Positions 7,414 to 16,462 are shown, counted from the stretch's first letter. The stretch is DNA of 64,000 nt from Flavobacterium galactosidilyticum (GCF_020911945.1 NZ_CP087135.1:930001-994000); one strand, 5' to 3'. Notes: a model not told the origin generated them from the sequence alone. A program made the numbers and translations.

Positions 7414-8280
7414 TTAAACATTAGTATTTATAGACATCAAATATTTTTTTGGTGTTGTGCCGTATTTCTTTTTAAAAGCTGCAATAAAGTGGCTTCCTGT
7501 ACTATAGCCTATTTTTAAACCCACCTCATTTACATTGTAGGAACCGCTATCAAGTAGTTTTCGAGCAGCATCCATCTTGTAATCAAATAGAAATCCATAA
7601 ACGGTATCGCCATAAATTTGTTTGAAACCCATTTTTAGCTTTTTCAAATTCAAACCAATTTCATCTGCTAATTCCTGTAATCCTGGTGGTTCAGACATGT
7701 TAGCTATGATGATTTCCTTTGCTTTTCTGATTTTCATCACGTTTTCTTCATCGATCAAGAAAGGACATTGCTCGGCATTTGGATCCTCAGTTCTATTGAA
7801 ATATAAACTTAATAATTCGTATCCTTTTCCTTTGTAATAAAGGTTTTTAATAGATGGATTTAGGTTGTAATGAAACATTTGGTTCAAAACAATTGCCATT
7901 GATGGACTAATATCACTCTCGTTGTAATACTTCTTTTCTTTGTTTTCCTTGCTTAAAAATGGGATATTCTCAGCATCTGTAGTAAAGAGTCCATGAAATT
8001 TTTTGATAGAAACAAATATTGAAATCAACCAGGTTTTTGGATCAATTTCAACATTTAGCGGAAGTTCTTTCTCAGTATTATAAAACAATAAAGCTTTTTC
8101 CTCTTTTAGTTTTAAACTATAATTTCCCTGATTGAAATTGTAATTAGCACTTCCCTTTAAGCCAAAATGAAATTGTATCAACCCTAATTGTATCGGACGC
8201 TGAAAAACAGCAACTTCATCAGTGTTATTTTGAAAACGAATTAAAATAAAATCATCGTCAATTTTTATTTCTTCCTCCAT
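7414..8280 (-). CDS. AraC-family transcriptional regulator
   Basis: A 288-residue regulator. The N-terminal 190 residues hold a beta-rich ligand-binding-like region. The C-terminal 95 residues are the AraC/XylS DNA-binding domain with two helix-turn-helix units: LQELADEIGLNLKKLKMGF and VNEVGLKIGYSTGSHFIAAF, ending KKKYGTTPKKYL. It is leftward and single, between hemH and a YceI/cytochrome pair, and faces the exported redox genes and hemA across a short distance. Control of one of these neighbours is a reasonable guess, not shown. The ligand is unknown. Confidence 0.88.
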   Translation of the reverse strand: MEEEIKIDDDFILIRFQNNTDEVAVFQRPIQLGLIQFHFGLKGSANYNFNQGNYSLKLKEEKALLFYNTEKELPLNVEIDPKTWLISIFVSIKKFHGLFTTDAENIPFLSKENKEKKYYNESDISPSMAIVLNQMFHYNLNPSIKNLYYKGKGYELLSLYFNRTEDPNAEQCPFLIDEENVMKIRKAKEIIIANMSEPPGLQELADEIGLNLKKLKMGFKQIYGDTVYGFLFDYKMDAARKLLDSGSYNVNEVGLKIGYSTGSHFIAAFKKKYGTTPKKYLMSINTNV

Positions 8281-8417
8281 TTATAGATTTATTTAATTCA
8301 ACGAACTGAAGTTTAGAATTACAATTCTACTCTTTCACGACCTTCAAAAATAAATCTTTTAAATGGTTAAATGTTCACTTCCGTCTAAATTTATAAAATC
8401 TTTAATTTTTGTGCTTG

Positions 8418-8957
8418 TTATTTTAAAACAGATGCTACTTGAATATTGATTTTGTTAGAAACTTTGTTCTTTACTACCGATGGAATAGCGATATTAAAAT
8501 CGCTTGCATTCACTGGGAAGTTAGCGTTTAGATTAATTCCTGAAGCGGATTTACTAATTTTAGCAATTGTTTTTACGGGCACAGATTTTCCATGAATTTC
8601 GAGCTTGCCGTTCAACACAAAATCTTTTGGTGTTGAGGTTAATAATGAAGTGTCTAAACCTTCAATTTTTCCTTTAAAAATCGCTTTTGGGAAACGGTCA
8701 CTTTCAACGTAATTTTCATTAAAATGTTCTTCCATTAAAGCAATTTTAAATCGGAAACCTTTCATTAAAACTAGACTTGCTATTTCGCCTGTTACTGGAT
8801 TTAAAACTAGCGTTGCATTATTGTTAACTGCTTTAACTTCTTCAAAAGCTGGTACAGAAGCTTCAAAAGTTACTATTGAGGATTTGCTAATTATTTTTTC
8901 CTGTGCAAAACTGATGTTTGATATATAAAGTAGCGCTACGATTATAATCTTTTTCAT
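8418..8957 (-). CDS. YceI-family exported protein
   Basis: A 179-residue protein with a signal peptide (MKKIIIVALLYISNISFAQ, cleavage after SFA) followed by a YceI lipocalin-like beta-barrel. The typical core motif NYVESDRFPKAIFKGKIEG is at about residues 87-105. YceI proteins bind long-chain isoprenoid-type ligands in the periplasm; several accompany respiratory or redox genes. It begins 14 bp after the stop of the upstream lipoprotein cytochrome gene, so the two form one transcription unit. Confidence 0.85.
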   Translation of the reverse strand: MKKIIIVALLYISNISFAQEKIISKSSIVTFEASVPAFEEVKAVNNNATLVLNPVTGEIASLVLMKGFRFKIALMEEHFNENYVESDRFPKAIFKGKIEGLDTSLLTSTPKDFVLNGKLEIHGKSVPVKTIAKISKSASGINLNANFPVNASDFNIAIPSVVKNKVSNKINIQVASVLK

Positions 8958-8971
8958 GTTTATTTAATTTG

Positions 8972-9337
8972 TTATTTTAATAATCCGTCTTGATTCCATT
9001 TTATTATAATATCGATCGTTGCTTGTGGTAATCTTGGGCCGCCTTGTGGCATCAACAAACTATTGCCATTGCTCAGGGAAATTCTATTTAATAATCCTCT
9101 GTTTTGAACTGCATTTTGAACTTGTTCATAAGTTACTAATGGCATTGGCGCACCATTTCTAGGCACTGCTGCATGACATGAAATACAGTTGTTGTCAATA
9201 ATAGCTTTTACATTTTGCGTGTAAGTTACTTGCCCCAAAACTGGTGGATTATCCATCAGCGTTTCAGAATTGTCACTGCTACAAGCTACAAAAAAGCTGG
9301 TGGAAGAAAGGATTGCCATTAATTGTGTTGCTTTCAT
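8972..9337 (-). CDS. Lipoprotein c-type cytochrome (single haem)
   Basis: A 121-residue lipoprotein. The lipobox FVAC places the acylated cysteine at C19. One haem-binding motif, CISCH (residues 51-55), is followed by a plausible axial methionine in LLMPQGG (M96). The sequence around it (VKAIIDNNCISCHA ... TIDIIIKWNQDGLL) is that of small cytochrome-c domains in Bacteroidetes. It probably shuttles electrons at the periplasmic side of a membrane. It heads a two-gene operon with the YceI gene and is divergent from the genes starting at 9520. Confidence 0.85.
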   Translation of the reverse strand: MKATQLMAILSSTSFFVACSSDNSETLMDNPPVLGQVTYTQNVKAIIDNNCISCHAAVPRNGAPMPLVTYEQVQNAVQNRGLLNRISLSNGNSLLMPQGGPRLPQATIDIIIKWNQDGLLK

Positions 9338-9357
9338 AATATTTATGGTTTTAAGTT

Positions 9358-9413
9358 AAGTGCGCATTCTCAAAATGCTAAAGATTTTTTTAATAAACCT
9401 CCTTTTAGCACTT
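9358..9413. promoter_or_regulatory. Inverted repeats in the divergent control region
   Basis: AAGTGC (9358-9363) pairs with GCACTT (9408-9413), TGCTAAA (9376-9382) with TTTAGCA (9404-9410), and GCATT with AATGC inside. The 180-bp region separates the cytochrome/YceI unit from the rightward exported-protein genes and could hold operators for both. Confidence 0.3.
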
Positions 9414-9519
9414 ACGTAAAAGTTCGAGCTTTAGTTTTCTGGATTTTATTTTTCTCTCCTGAGATCCAATATGTTGCTTTTTGCGTAAATGAAATTAACT
9501 AAACTCTAAATAAACTTAT

Positions 9520-9909
9520 ATGTACAAAAAAACACTATTTGCGATTTTTATTTTCTTAGTAGGTGGACTATCTATTTATTATTATGTGTACCAAGGTCAT
9601 AGAAACATTGACGGCGAAAAAGCTGCGTACACTCTTGAAACTGCTGAGTTGCAAAAAGATTTTATTGCTAATGATAGTCTAGCTCTCCTTAAGTATCAAG
9701 ATCAAACTATAGAGTTGAGGGCCAGAATAACCTTGATTGATTTAGATAATAATGCTCTTGTTCTGGATAATAAAGTATTTGCCACTTTTAATGACAGCCT
9801 GCCTCAGGACCTTAATACAAATGAGATTTTTAATGTAAAAGGTAGATTTCTTGGCTACGATGAACTGCTAGACGAATTCAGAATGGATCAGAGTTCCATT
9901 GTAAAATAA
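9520..9909 (+). CDS. Membrane-anchored OB-fold protein (tRNA_anti-like family)
   Basis: A 129-residue protein with an N-terminal hydrophobic anchor (residues 5-24) and a small beta-rich domain. The pattern DQTIELRARITLIDLDNNAL and then FNVKGRFLGYDELLDEFRMD resembles the exported OB-fold (tRNA_anti-like) domains common in Bacteroidetes, which probably act outside the cytoplasm rather than on tRNA. It is the first rightward gene of the exported set, 41 bp before the DUF5777 gene. Its biochemical role is unknown. Confidence 0.65.
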   Translation: MYKKTLFAIFIFLVGGLSIYYYVYQGHRNIDGEKAAYTLETAELQKDFIANDSLALLKYQDQTIELRARITLIDLDNNALVLDNKVFATFNDSLPQDLNTNEIFNVKGRFLGYDELLDEFRMDQSSIVK

Positions 9910-9950
9910 AAACCAATTAAAATTAATTAACAATCCAAAAATAAATTCTC

Positions 9951-10790
9951 ATGAAAAAATTATTCCTACTCTTATTTTTACTTCCATTATTAAGTCACTC
10001 ACAAACCGATTTATTATCTGGAATAGATACTGTTGCTACAAATCAAAAAGTTGTTTCTGCTTTTAAAGGTTTAAAAATTGTAAATCTCGAATCGACAAAA
10101 CTTGCTGCAAAAGGCGATTTGTATTTTATTGTAGCCCACAGATTTGGCTCCGTAAAAGATGGCTTTGAAGGTTTTTTTGGTTTAGATAATGCAAATACCC
10201 AAATAAAATTTGTTTACGGGCTGAAAGAGTGGTTAACGATTAGTGCTGCCAGAAGTGAGTTAGCTTATGATTTTTCTACTAAATACACTTTACTTAGCCA
10301 AGTAAAAGATGGTTTTCCGGTTACAATAGCTGGTTTTACTAGTTTAGCAATCAATAATACACTGAAAGAAAGCTTGTATCCAAAATTGACATTTGATAAT
10401 CGCTTAACTTATGTAGGACAGTTGTTAATTTCGAGAAAATATTCAGATAAGCTATCTTTAGAAATTGCACCTACCATTTTCCATGAAAATTTTAACGAAA
10501 ATCCAATTCAGGATAACACCCAATATGCAATAGGTTTTGGAGGGAGATATAAATTATCAAAACGCTGGTCGCTTAATATAGATTATGCAGCTCATTTAAA
10601 CCGCGGATCAAATTCAGTATTCAAGAATCCATTATCTATAGGATTCGATTTAGAAACTGGAGGACATGTTTTTCAAATGCATTTTACCAGTTCACAAGGA
10701 ATTCACGAAGCGGGATACTTAGGTCAAACAACTGGTGACTGGGCTAAAGGGGATGTTTTCTTTGGCTTCAATCTACTTAGAGCTTTTTAA
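9951..10790 (+). CDS. DUF5777-type outer-membrane beta-barrel protein
   Basis: A 279-residue protein with signal peptide MKKLFLLLFLLPLLSHSQ and a C-terminal aromatic residue (NLLRAF), as expected for an outer-membrane barrel. Alternating hydrophobic strands run through the whole length. Segments such as KGDLYFIVAHRFGSVKDGFE and GLDNANTQIKFVYGLKEWL are characteristic of the DUF5777 family of Bacteroidetes. The function is unknown. Its neighbours are cytochrome, YceI and globin-like proteins, which suggests an envelope redox or small-ligand role. Confidence 0.75.
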   Translation: MKKLFLLLFLLPLLSHSQTDLLSGIDTVATNQKVVSAFKGLKIVNLESTKLAAKGDLYFIVAHRFGSVKDGFEGFFGLDNANTQIKFVYGLKEWLTISAARSELAYDFSTKYTLLSQVKDGFPVTIAGFTSLAINNTLKESLYPKLTFDNRLTYVGQLLISRKYSDKLSLEIAPTIFHENFNENPIQDNTQYAIGFGGRYKLSKRWSLNIDYAAHLNRGSNSVFKNPLSIGFDLETGGHVFQMHFTSSQGIHEAGYLGQTTGDWAKGDVFFGFNLLRAF

Positions 10791-10914
10791 AAAACAGAAA
10801 TTACTTCCCTCTAAAACACTAGTTTTATTTAAAGTGATTCTAAATAAAGGATAATTGCATTTATTTAAAACCAAATTTTACAAATCCTCGTAAATGATTT
10901 GAAAACACATAAAC

Positions 10915-11352
10915 ATGAAAAAATCAAGTAAAATTATTAAGAGAGTGCTTTATTCAATAGCAGGAATTGCTGTTGTCTTTATTGCAATTTTAGTTTTTCA
11001 CATTGCAACGGCTAAACCAGCAGTGTATGATGCGCCAAATTTACAAATAAGTAGAATTGATTTTAAATCGAATATCGATTCGCTTAAAGCAAAAGAAATT
11101 TGTGCCGACTTAAGAACTATAAAGGGTTTGACTTCGGATTCGATTATTGTAAAAAGAAACGTGGTAGTTTATTTCCATAATAATAAAATTACCAATTCAG
11201 AGAAAGTGTATGATGAACTAATGGCAAAAAGACCGTATGATGCAAGTCGCTTTATTTTACCGCAAGGTTTAGAGAATAAAGAAGTATGTCCTATTGATCA
11301 AAACAGTATGACTTATAAAGTATCAAAGAGTATAAATCAATTTTTTAATTAA
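10915..11352 (+). CDS. Membrane-anchored hypothetical protein with HMA-like domain
   Basis: A 145-residue protein with one N-terminal membrane anchor (about residues 10-32). The exported domain (residues 43-110) has the beta-alpha-beta-beta-alpha-beta hydrophobic rhythm of a heavy-metal-associated fold: ISRIDFKSNIDSLKAKEICA, then LRTIKGLTSDSIIVK, then VVVYFHNNKITNSEKVYDEL. The usual CxxC metal site is missing; only single cysteines remain. It lies between the DUF5777 barrel and the globin-like lipoprotein, 20 bp before the latter. I infer a binding or adaptor role; the HMA assignment rests on pattern only. Confidence 0.6.
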   Translation: MKKSSKIIKRVLYSIAGIAVVFIAILVFHIATAKPAVYDAPNLQISRIDFKSNIDSLKAKEICADLRTIKGLTSDSIIVKRNVVVYFHNNKITNSEKVYDELMAKRPYDASRFILPQGLENKEVCPIDQNSMTYKVSKSINQFFN

Positions 11353-11371
11353 CCCCTTAAATTCAATTATT

Positions 11372-11962
11372 ATGAAAAATTATTCAAAAATTACACTTGG
11401 TGTATTATTCGTTGCCTCCACAGCGTTCACTTCATGTAGCAACGACGACGACGTTCCAGCTCCAATGGTTAAAGCAAGTATCTACGAGCGTTTAGGTGGA
11501 TCAAAAATGGTAGCTGATCCAGATATGCCTGGACAAATGATAGAGGCAGGACGTTTATCTTACCGTAAAGTAGTAAACTCAACGGTTGGGTTGATTGTTG
11601 CCGATGTTCAAAATAAAGCTCCAGGAAATTTAGGAGCTCACTTTGCACCGTTGTTAACAGAAGTTGCTGCTGGAAATACTACTAAATTAGCTGTTTTAGT
11701 TGACAACTTGACTGATTTCTTCTCGTTTAATACAGGTGGAACTAATGCAGTAAATACCTATACAGGTCTAAACATGGTTGCTACTCACGATCCTGCTCAA
11801 AACCCACGTATGGGAACGAAATCTAGCGATGCTGATTTTACAAAATTTGAAGGCTATGTAGGTGCAGCAGCAGTTGCTAATGGCGTTAAATCGGACACTG
11901 AGTTGTACAAAGATATTGTTGTTGTATTAGAGTCTATCAGAAAGCCAACGGTACAAAAATAG
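11372..11962 (+). CDS. Globin-like lipoprotein (group 1 truncated haemoglobin fold)
   Basis: A 196-residue lipoprotein; the lipobox AFTSC gives acylated C22. The mature part begins ASIYERLGGSKMV (residues 36-47), the usual opening of truncated haemoglobins. Its end matches their C-terminal half: YTGLNMVATHDPAQNPRMG, then SDADFTKFEGYVGAAAVANG. H139 sits where the proximal haem histidine is expected. A globin exported and anchored in the envelope is unusual, since most bacterial truncated globins are cytoplasmic. An insertion-rich middle (residues 75-125) makes haem binding uncertain. It ends the exported cluster and is followed by a terminator, then hemA. Confidence 0.65.
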   Translation: MKNYSKITLGVLFVASTAFTSCSNDDDVPAPMVKASIYERLGGSKMVADPDMPGQMIEAGRLSYRKVVNSTVGLIVADVQNKAPGNLGAHFAPLLTEVAAGNTTKLAVLVDNLTDFFSFNTGGTNAVNTYTGLNMVATHDPAQNPRMGTKSSDADFTKFEGYVGAAAVANGVKSDTELYKDIVVVLESIRKPTVQK

Positions 11963-11973
11963 TACCCTTTTGA

Positions 11974-12010
11974 GATTAAAAACGCTACTCATTTGGAGTA
12001 GCGTTTTTAC
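11974..12010 (+). terminator. Terminator after the globin-like gene
   Basis: AAAAACGCTACTC pairs with GAGTAGCGTTTTT over a short loop (ATTTG) and ends in T residues. Confidence 0.8.
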
Positions 12011-12456
12011 TTATTAAACCCATTTTAATCTGATTTTTATGAAAAACAGTATAATTTCATAATTCATTTATTTTTAAAATCAAATGATATTTGGTTTTAA
12101 ATTAACTTATTATCAAATGTAAATTTGTCTGTTAGTAATCCAAAAAATATAAATCGTCATTGTGATTTATATAATCTTAAAAAAAGTTAAAATAATTGTA
12201 ATTAAATTTAACTTTTTAAGAACCCTAAGCGATATTTTTTCGTATCTAATATAGGAAATAGCAGTGTTGTTATTTAGAATTATTCTATACAAATAACTAA
12301 ATAATACCTGATTTCACTCTATTTTTGAATAGAAACTGTTTTGTAAATGTTATTTTGATGTAATTTGTCGCTAAGCGATACAAAAAGCACTTGCAGCGTT
12401 GTTTTTATAAAATAGTTAATAATAATTTTGTAGAACTTTTTTAGGAAAAGTATAAT
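12011..12456 (+). promoter_or_regulatory. hemA: hemA leader/promoter region
   Basis: About 450 bp without a gene. A Bacteroidetes-type promoter fits at 12399-12430: TTG (12399-12401), 21 bp, then TAATTTTG (12423-12430), about 27 bp before the hemA ATG. The decamer CTAAGCGATA occurs twice, at 12225-12234 and 12371-12380; the second is part of the 11-bp palindrome TCGCTAAGCGA (12368-12378). A weak hairpin (AAAAAGTTAAA with TTTAACTTTTT) lies at about 12181-12217. Nothing coding is seen. Confidence 0.4.
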
Positions 12457-13716
12457 ATGGAAAAATTCAACATGTCCAAAAACAGCACTTTCTATGCTTT
12501 AGGTTTAAGTTATAAAAAAGCAGACGCAACAATTAGAGGTAAATTTAGTTTAGATGCTAAAGCTCAGTCAATTTTATTGATGCAAGCCGAAGCCGAAGGA
12601 ATAGAGTCATTGATTGTTACTTCCACATGTAATAGAACTGAAATCTATGGTTTTGCTAAACATCCTTATGAATTAATCAAACTACTTTGTGAAAACAGTA
12701 ATGGCTCGGTAGAAGAGTTTCAAGAAGTAGCTTACATATATAAAAATCAAGAAGCTATTAATCACATGTTTCGTGTAGGAACTGGATTAGACAGCCAGAT
12801 TTTAGGTGATTTTGAAATTATTAGCCAGATCAGAAATGCTTTTAATTTAAGCAAGTCTAATGGTTTGATAAATACGTTTATGGATCGTTTAGTTAATTCA
12901 GTTATTCAAGCGAGTAAACGAATTAAGACACAAACTGATATTTCTTCTGGAGCTACTTCAGTTTCATTTGCTTCTGTTCAATACATTTTTAAAAATGTTG
13001 ATGACATTGCTAATAAAAATATTTTACTTTTTGGAACAGGAAAAATAGGTAGAAACACTTGTGAGAATTTAGTTAAGCATACTAAACACAGTCAAATTAC
13101 CTTAATCAATCGTACTAAAGATAAAGCAGAAAAACTAGCTAAGAAGTTGAACGTAGTGGTAAAGGATTACGCTGATTTACAATTAGAGTTACAAAAAGCA
13201 GATGTTGTAGTAGTTGCAACTGGCGCTCAAAACCCTACAATTGATAAAACAATTTTAAATCTAAAGAAACCTTTATTAATTTTAGATTTATCAATTCCTA
13301 AAAATGTTAATGAGAATGTCAAACATATTGACGGAGTTACATTAATTCACATGGATCAATTAGCTCAAATTACTGATGAAACTTTAGAAAATAGAAAACA
13401 ACATATTCCACAAGCAGAATTAATTATTGAAGAAATTAAGGAAGAATTTAATTCTTGGAATAAAAACAGAAAATTTGCACCAACTATTCAGGCTTTAAAA
13501 GAAAAATTAAATTCTATTAAAGAGGGTGAGCTTAATTTTCAAAGAAAAAAAATAACTAATTTTCACGAAGAACAAGCTGAATTAATTAGCAATAGAATCA
13601 TTCAACAAATCACTAAACATTTTGTAAACCATTTAAAAGATGGCGAATCAATGGAGGAAGGAATTGAATGGATTGAAAAAGTATTTCAGTTAGAACAAGA
13701 GAAATCTTTTTTCTAA
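12457..13716 (+). CDS. hemA: Glutamyl-tRNA reductase
   Basis: A 419-residue HemA, committing glutamyl-tRNA(Glu) to tetrapyrrole synthesis by reducing it to glutamate-1-semialdehyde. The catalytic cysteine is C58 in IVTSTCNRTEIYG. GTGLDSQILGDFEI follows, then an NADPH-binding Rossmann domain beginning NILLFGTGKIGRNTCENL near residue 187, and the C-terminal helical dimerisation domain. It starts MEKFNMSKNS; an internal ATG at residue 6 is possible. It is the first gene of a long rightward haem unit. hemL, the next step, is not in this window. Confidence 0.96.
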   Translation: MEKFNMSKNSTFYALGLSYKKADATIRGKFSLDAKAQSILLMQAEAEGIESLIVTSTCNRTEIYGFAKHPYELIKLLCENSNGSVEEFQEVAYIYKNQEAINHMFRVGTGLDSQILGDFEIISQIRNAFNLSKSNGLINTFMDRLVNSVIQASKRIKTQTDISSGATSVSFASVQYIFKNVDDIANKNILLFGTGKIGRNTCENLVKHTKHSQITLINRTKDKAEKLAKKLNVVVKDYADLQLELQKADVVVVATGAQNPTIDKTILNLKKPLLILDLSIPKNVNENVKHIDGVTLIHMDQLAQITDETLENRKQHIPQAELIIEEIKEEFNSWNKNRKFAPTIQALKEKLNSIKEGELNFQRKKITNFHEEQAELISNRIIQQITKHFVNHLKDGESMEEGIEWIEKVFQLEQEKSFF

Positions 13717-13776
13717 ATTAAATGATGCAAACTAATCTCGCTAATTAGTGTAGATTTGTGTAAAAATAAAGGAAAA

Positions 13777-14697
13777 GTGGTTGAAAAAATAATAAGAATA
13801 GGAACACGCGACAGTGAACTCGCACTCTGGCAAGCACACACAGTCGAAAAAAAACTAAACGATTTAGGCTATAAAACTGAAATTACGGCCGTAAAATCGC
13901 AAGGAGATATACTTCTCGACAAACCACTTTACGAATTAGGAATCACAGGAATCTTTACTAAAACATTAGACATTGCCATGATTAATGGTGAGGTGGATAT
14001 TGCAGTGCATTCCATGAAGGATGTCCCTACTGCTTTGCCTAAAGGAATCGTTCAAGCAGCCGTTTTAGAAAGAGCTAATACACTCGATATTTTAGTTCAT
14101 AAAGGGAATCTTGATTTTCTTAATGGATCAGGGACTATTGCAACCGGAAGTTTACGTCGCCAAGCGCAATGGTTTAATAGATATCCTAGTCATACTGTGG
14201 TTGATTTGCGCGGAAACGTGAATACAAGATTAAAAAAGTTAGAAGATAGTGACTGGAAAGGTGCAGTTTTTGCTGCGGCAGGATTAGAAAGATTAAATAT
14301 AAAACCTTCAAATTTCATCAGTCTAGATTGGATGATTCCAGCGCCAGCTCAGGGAGCAATGGTGATTGTTGCTATGGCAAATGATGAGTTTTGTAGAGAT
14401 GCAGTTGCTGAATTAAATGATATTGAAACTGAGGTTTGTACGCATATAGAAAGACAGTTCCTGAAAACTTTAGAAGGTGGTTGTACAGCTCCAATAGGTG
14501 CTTTAGCAACAATAAACGAAGATGAAATTACTTTTCAAGGGGTTTTATTCTCTCTTGATGGCAAAGAAAAATTAGAGATTAATAAAACAGTTCCGTTAGA
14601 AGAATGGAAAAAATTAGGGTATAATTGCGCTAAGGAAATTTTAGATAATGGTGGAATTCGCTTAATGGAAAGTATTCGTAACGATTTAAAAAAATAA
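13777..14697 (+). CDS. hemC: Hydroxymethylbilane synthase (porphobilinogen deaminase)
   Basis: A roughly 306-residue HemC that condenses four porphobilinogens into hydroxymethylbilane. I chose GTG at 13777, giving MVEKIIRIGTRDSELALW, because it matches the usual N-terminus; TTG at 13756 would add seven residues. The cofactor-attaching cysteine is in LEGGCTAPIGAL (C236 in this numbering). Substrate-binding arginines lie in GTRDSELALW, GSLRRQAQW and LRGNVNTRLKKL, and the catalytic aspartate region is VHSMKDVPT. It follows hemA with a 60-bp gap and precedes trkH by 12 bp. Confidence 0.94.
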   Translation: MVEKIIRIGTRDSELALWQAHTVEKKLNDLGYKTEITAVKSQGDILLDKPLYELGITGIFTKTLDIAMINGEVDIAVHSMKDVPTALPKGIVQAAVLERANTLDILVHKGNLDFLNGSGTIATGSLRRQAQWFNRYPSHTVVDLRGNVNTRLKKLEDSDWKGAVFAAAGLERLNIKPSNFISLDWMIPAPAQGAMVIVAMANDEFCRDAVAELNDIETEVCTHIERQFLKTLEGGCTAPIGALATINEDEITFQGVLFSLDGKEKLEINKTVPLEEWKKLGYNCAKEILDNGGIRLMESIRNDLKK

Positions 14698-14709
14698 TTT
14701 TATCTCATT

Positions 14710-16452
14710 ATGAAAAATGAATCCTTACTCAATTATTTATATCGCTTTTTCGATATTATCGTATTGCTGTTTATAGTTTTTGACTTTGGGTATGATTTTC
14801 AGGATAACTATAATTCTCCTCATGTTGTTGCTTTAATTCTTCTTTCATTTGGTCTTTTAGGTTTTAATTCTTTCAAATATTTTAATTATACTTTCAAAAG
14901 AAATAAAAGAGTAGTCTTGATTAACATGATTATTCTAGGATTTCTTTTACTTATGGCTTCCATAATTTGGTTCCTTAATCGCACTTTACCCTCGTATTAT
15001 GTATTGCAAAAAATAAAACCAGTTCTTGAAGGAGGTTTAATTGTTTACTTTTTACTGCGATTAATGGTTTTTGTACGTCATATTTATGATATCTACTTTA
15101 ATCCAGCCATTGTTTTTGTAGGGAGTTTTATGATTTTAGTTTTAATTGGTGCTTTTTTACTAATGCTACCAAGTGCTACTACAGGTTCTATAACGTTTAC
15201 CAATGCGCTTTTTACCGCTACTAGCGCCGTGTGTGTAACTGGTTTGACTGTAGTAGATACTGCATCCGATTTTACTATTGTTGGTCAATCCATAATTATA
15301 GTTTTAATTCAATTGGGCGGAATTGGAATTTTAACTTTTACGTCATTTTTCGCCTTTTTCTTTAGAGGAAGTTCCTCGTTTAAGGAAGGTTTGAATACTC
15401 GAGATTTTATTGCTAATGAAGGCTTAAGTGATGTTTTTAGAGCAGCGCTAAATGTGGTTATCTTCACGTTATCTGTAGAATTAGTGGGAGCGCTGTTTAT
15501 TTATTCTTCTATAATTGATAATGCAATTATTGAGCATAAATTTTACTTTTCGTTGTTTCATTCCATATCCGCATTTTGTAATGCGGGATTTTCAACATTA
15601 CCGGGAGGAATTTTAAACACAACCGTGAAGTTTAATTATTACCTGCAATGGATTTTGATGTTGATGATTATTCTTGGCGGTTTAGGTCACAATATTGTTT
15701 TTAACTTTTATCACTATTTAAAAACATACGTATTTGCGTTCTTTGACAAGAAAGTAATTCACAAAAAAGTTAGAATCATTACTCTAAATACGAAAATAGT
15801 ACTTTATACGACAGCTATCTTATTAGTAGGAGGTACTTTATTTCTATATATTTCTGAATATAACATTACTTTATTGCAACATAATACGGTTTTTGGCAAA
15901 ATAACCGCAGCAGCTTTTAATGCAGTGTCACCTAGAACCGCTGGTTTTAGTGCAACTGATTATGGTGAAATGGGAGTTCCATCCTTGCTCTTTGTTATTT
16001 TATTGATGTGGATAGGTGGTTCACCAGCCTCAACAGCAGGCGGGATAAAAACGAGTACTTTTGCATTAGCAACTTTAAATATAGTGGCAGTTGCAAGAGG
16101 GAAAAGTAGAATTCAATTGTTTGGTAGAAGGATATCAGCGGATTCTACGTCGCGTGCCTTTGCCATTTTGTCAATTTCATTAATTACCATAGGCATCTCT
16201 ATTTTGGCCGTTTTAATATTTGAGCCAGAAGGAACGCCTTTATTAACAGTTGCTTTCGAGTGTTTCTCGGCATATAGTACTGTTGGTTCTAGTATAAATT
16301 ATACGGCAACACTTACCGAGCCTAGTAAATATGTCATTATTTTGACTATGTTTATCGGCCGTATAGGAATGCTCAACTTAATGGTGGGGTTATTACGTAG
16401 ATTGAATCATCAGTTTTACGAATATCCAAGAGAAAATATTTTAATTAACTAA
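14710..16452 (+). CDS. trkH: TrkH-family potassium uptake protein
   Basis: A 580-residue polytopic membrane protein of the Trk/Ktr K+ translocator family, with four membrane-pore-membrane repeats. Selectivity-filter glycines are visible in SAVCVTGLTVVDT, SAFCNAGFSTLPGG, SPRTAGFSATDYGE and FSAYSTVGSSINYT. The N-terminus has extra membrane spans before the first pore unit. It pairs with the TrkA-type gating subunit encoded 10 bp downstream. Both genes sit inside the haem operon between hemC and hemD, an unexpected but tightly spaced arrangement. Confidence 0.93.
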   Translation: MKNESLLNYLYRFFDIIVLLFIVFDFGYDFQDNYNSPHVVALILLSFGLLGFNSFKYFNYTFKRNKRVVLINMIILGFLLLMASIIWFLNRTLPSYYVLQKIKPVLEGGLIVYFLLRLMVFVRHIYDIYFNPAIVFVGSFMILVLIGAFLLMLPSATTGSITFTNALFTATSAVCVTGLTVVDTASDFTIVGQSIIIVLIQLGGIGILTFTSFFAFFFRGSSSFKEGLNTRDFIANEGLSDVFRAALNVVIFTLSVELVGALFIYSSIIDNAIIEHKFYFSLFHSISAFCNAGFSTLPGGILNTTVKFNYYLQWILMLMIILGGLGHNIVFNFYHYLKTYVFAFFDKKVIHKKVRIITLNTKIVLYTTAILLVGGTLFLYISEYNITLLQHNTVFGKITAAAFNAVSPRTAGFSATDYGEMGVPSLLFVILLMWIGGSPASTAGGIKTSTFALATLNIVAVARGKSRIQLFGRRISADSTSRAFAILSISLITIGISILAVLIFEPEGTPLLTVAFECFSAYSTVGSSINYTATLTEPSKYVIILTMFIGRIGMLNLMVGLLRRLNHQFYEYPRENILIN

Positions 16453-16462
16453 ACTTGCTCAG

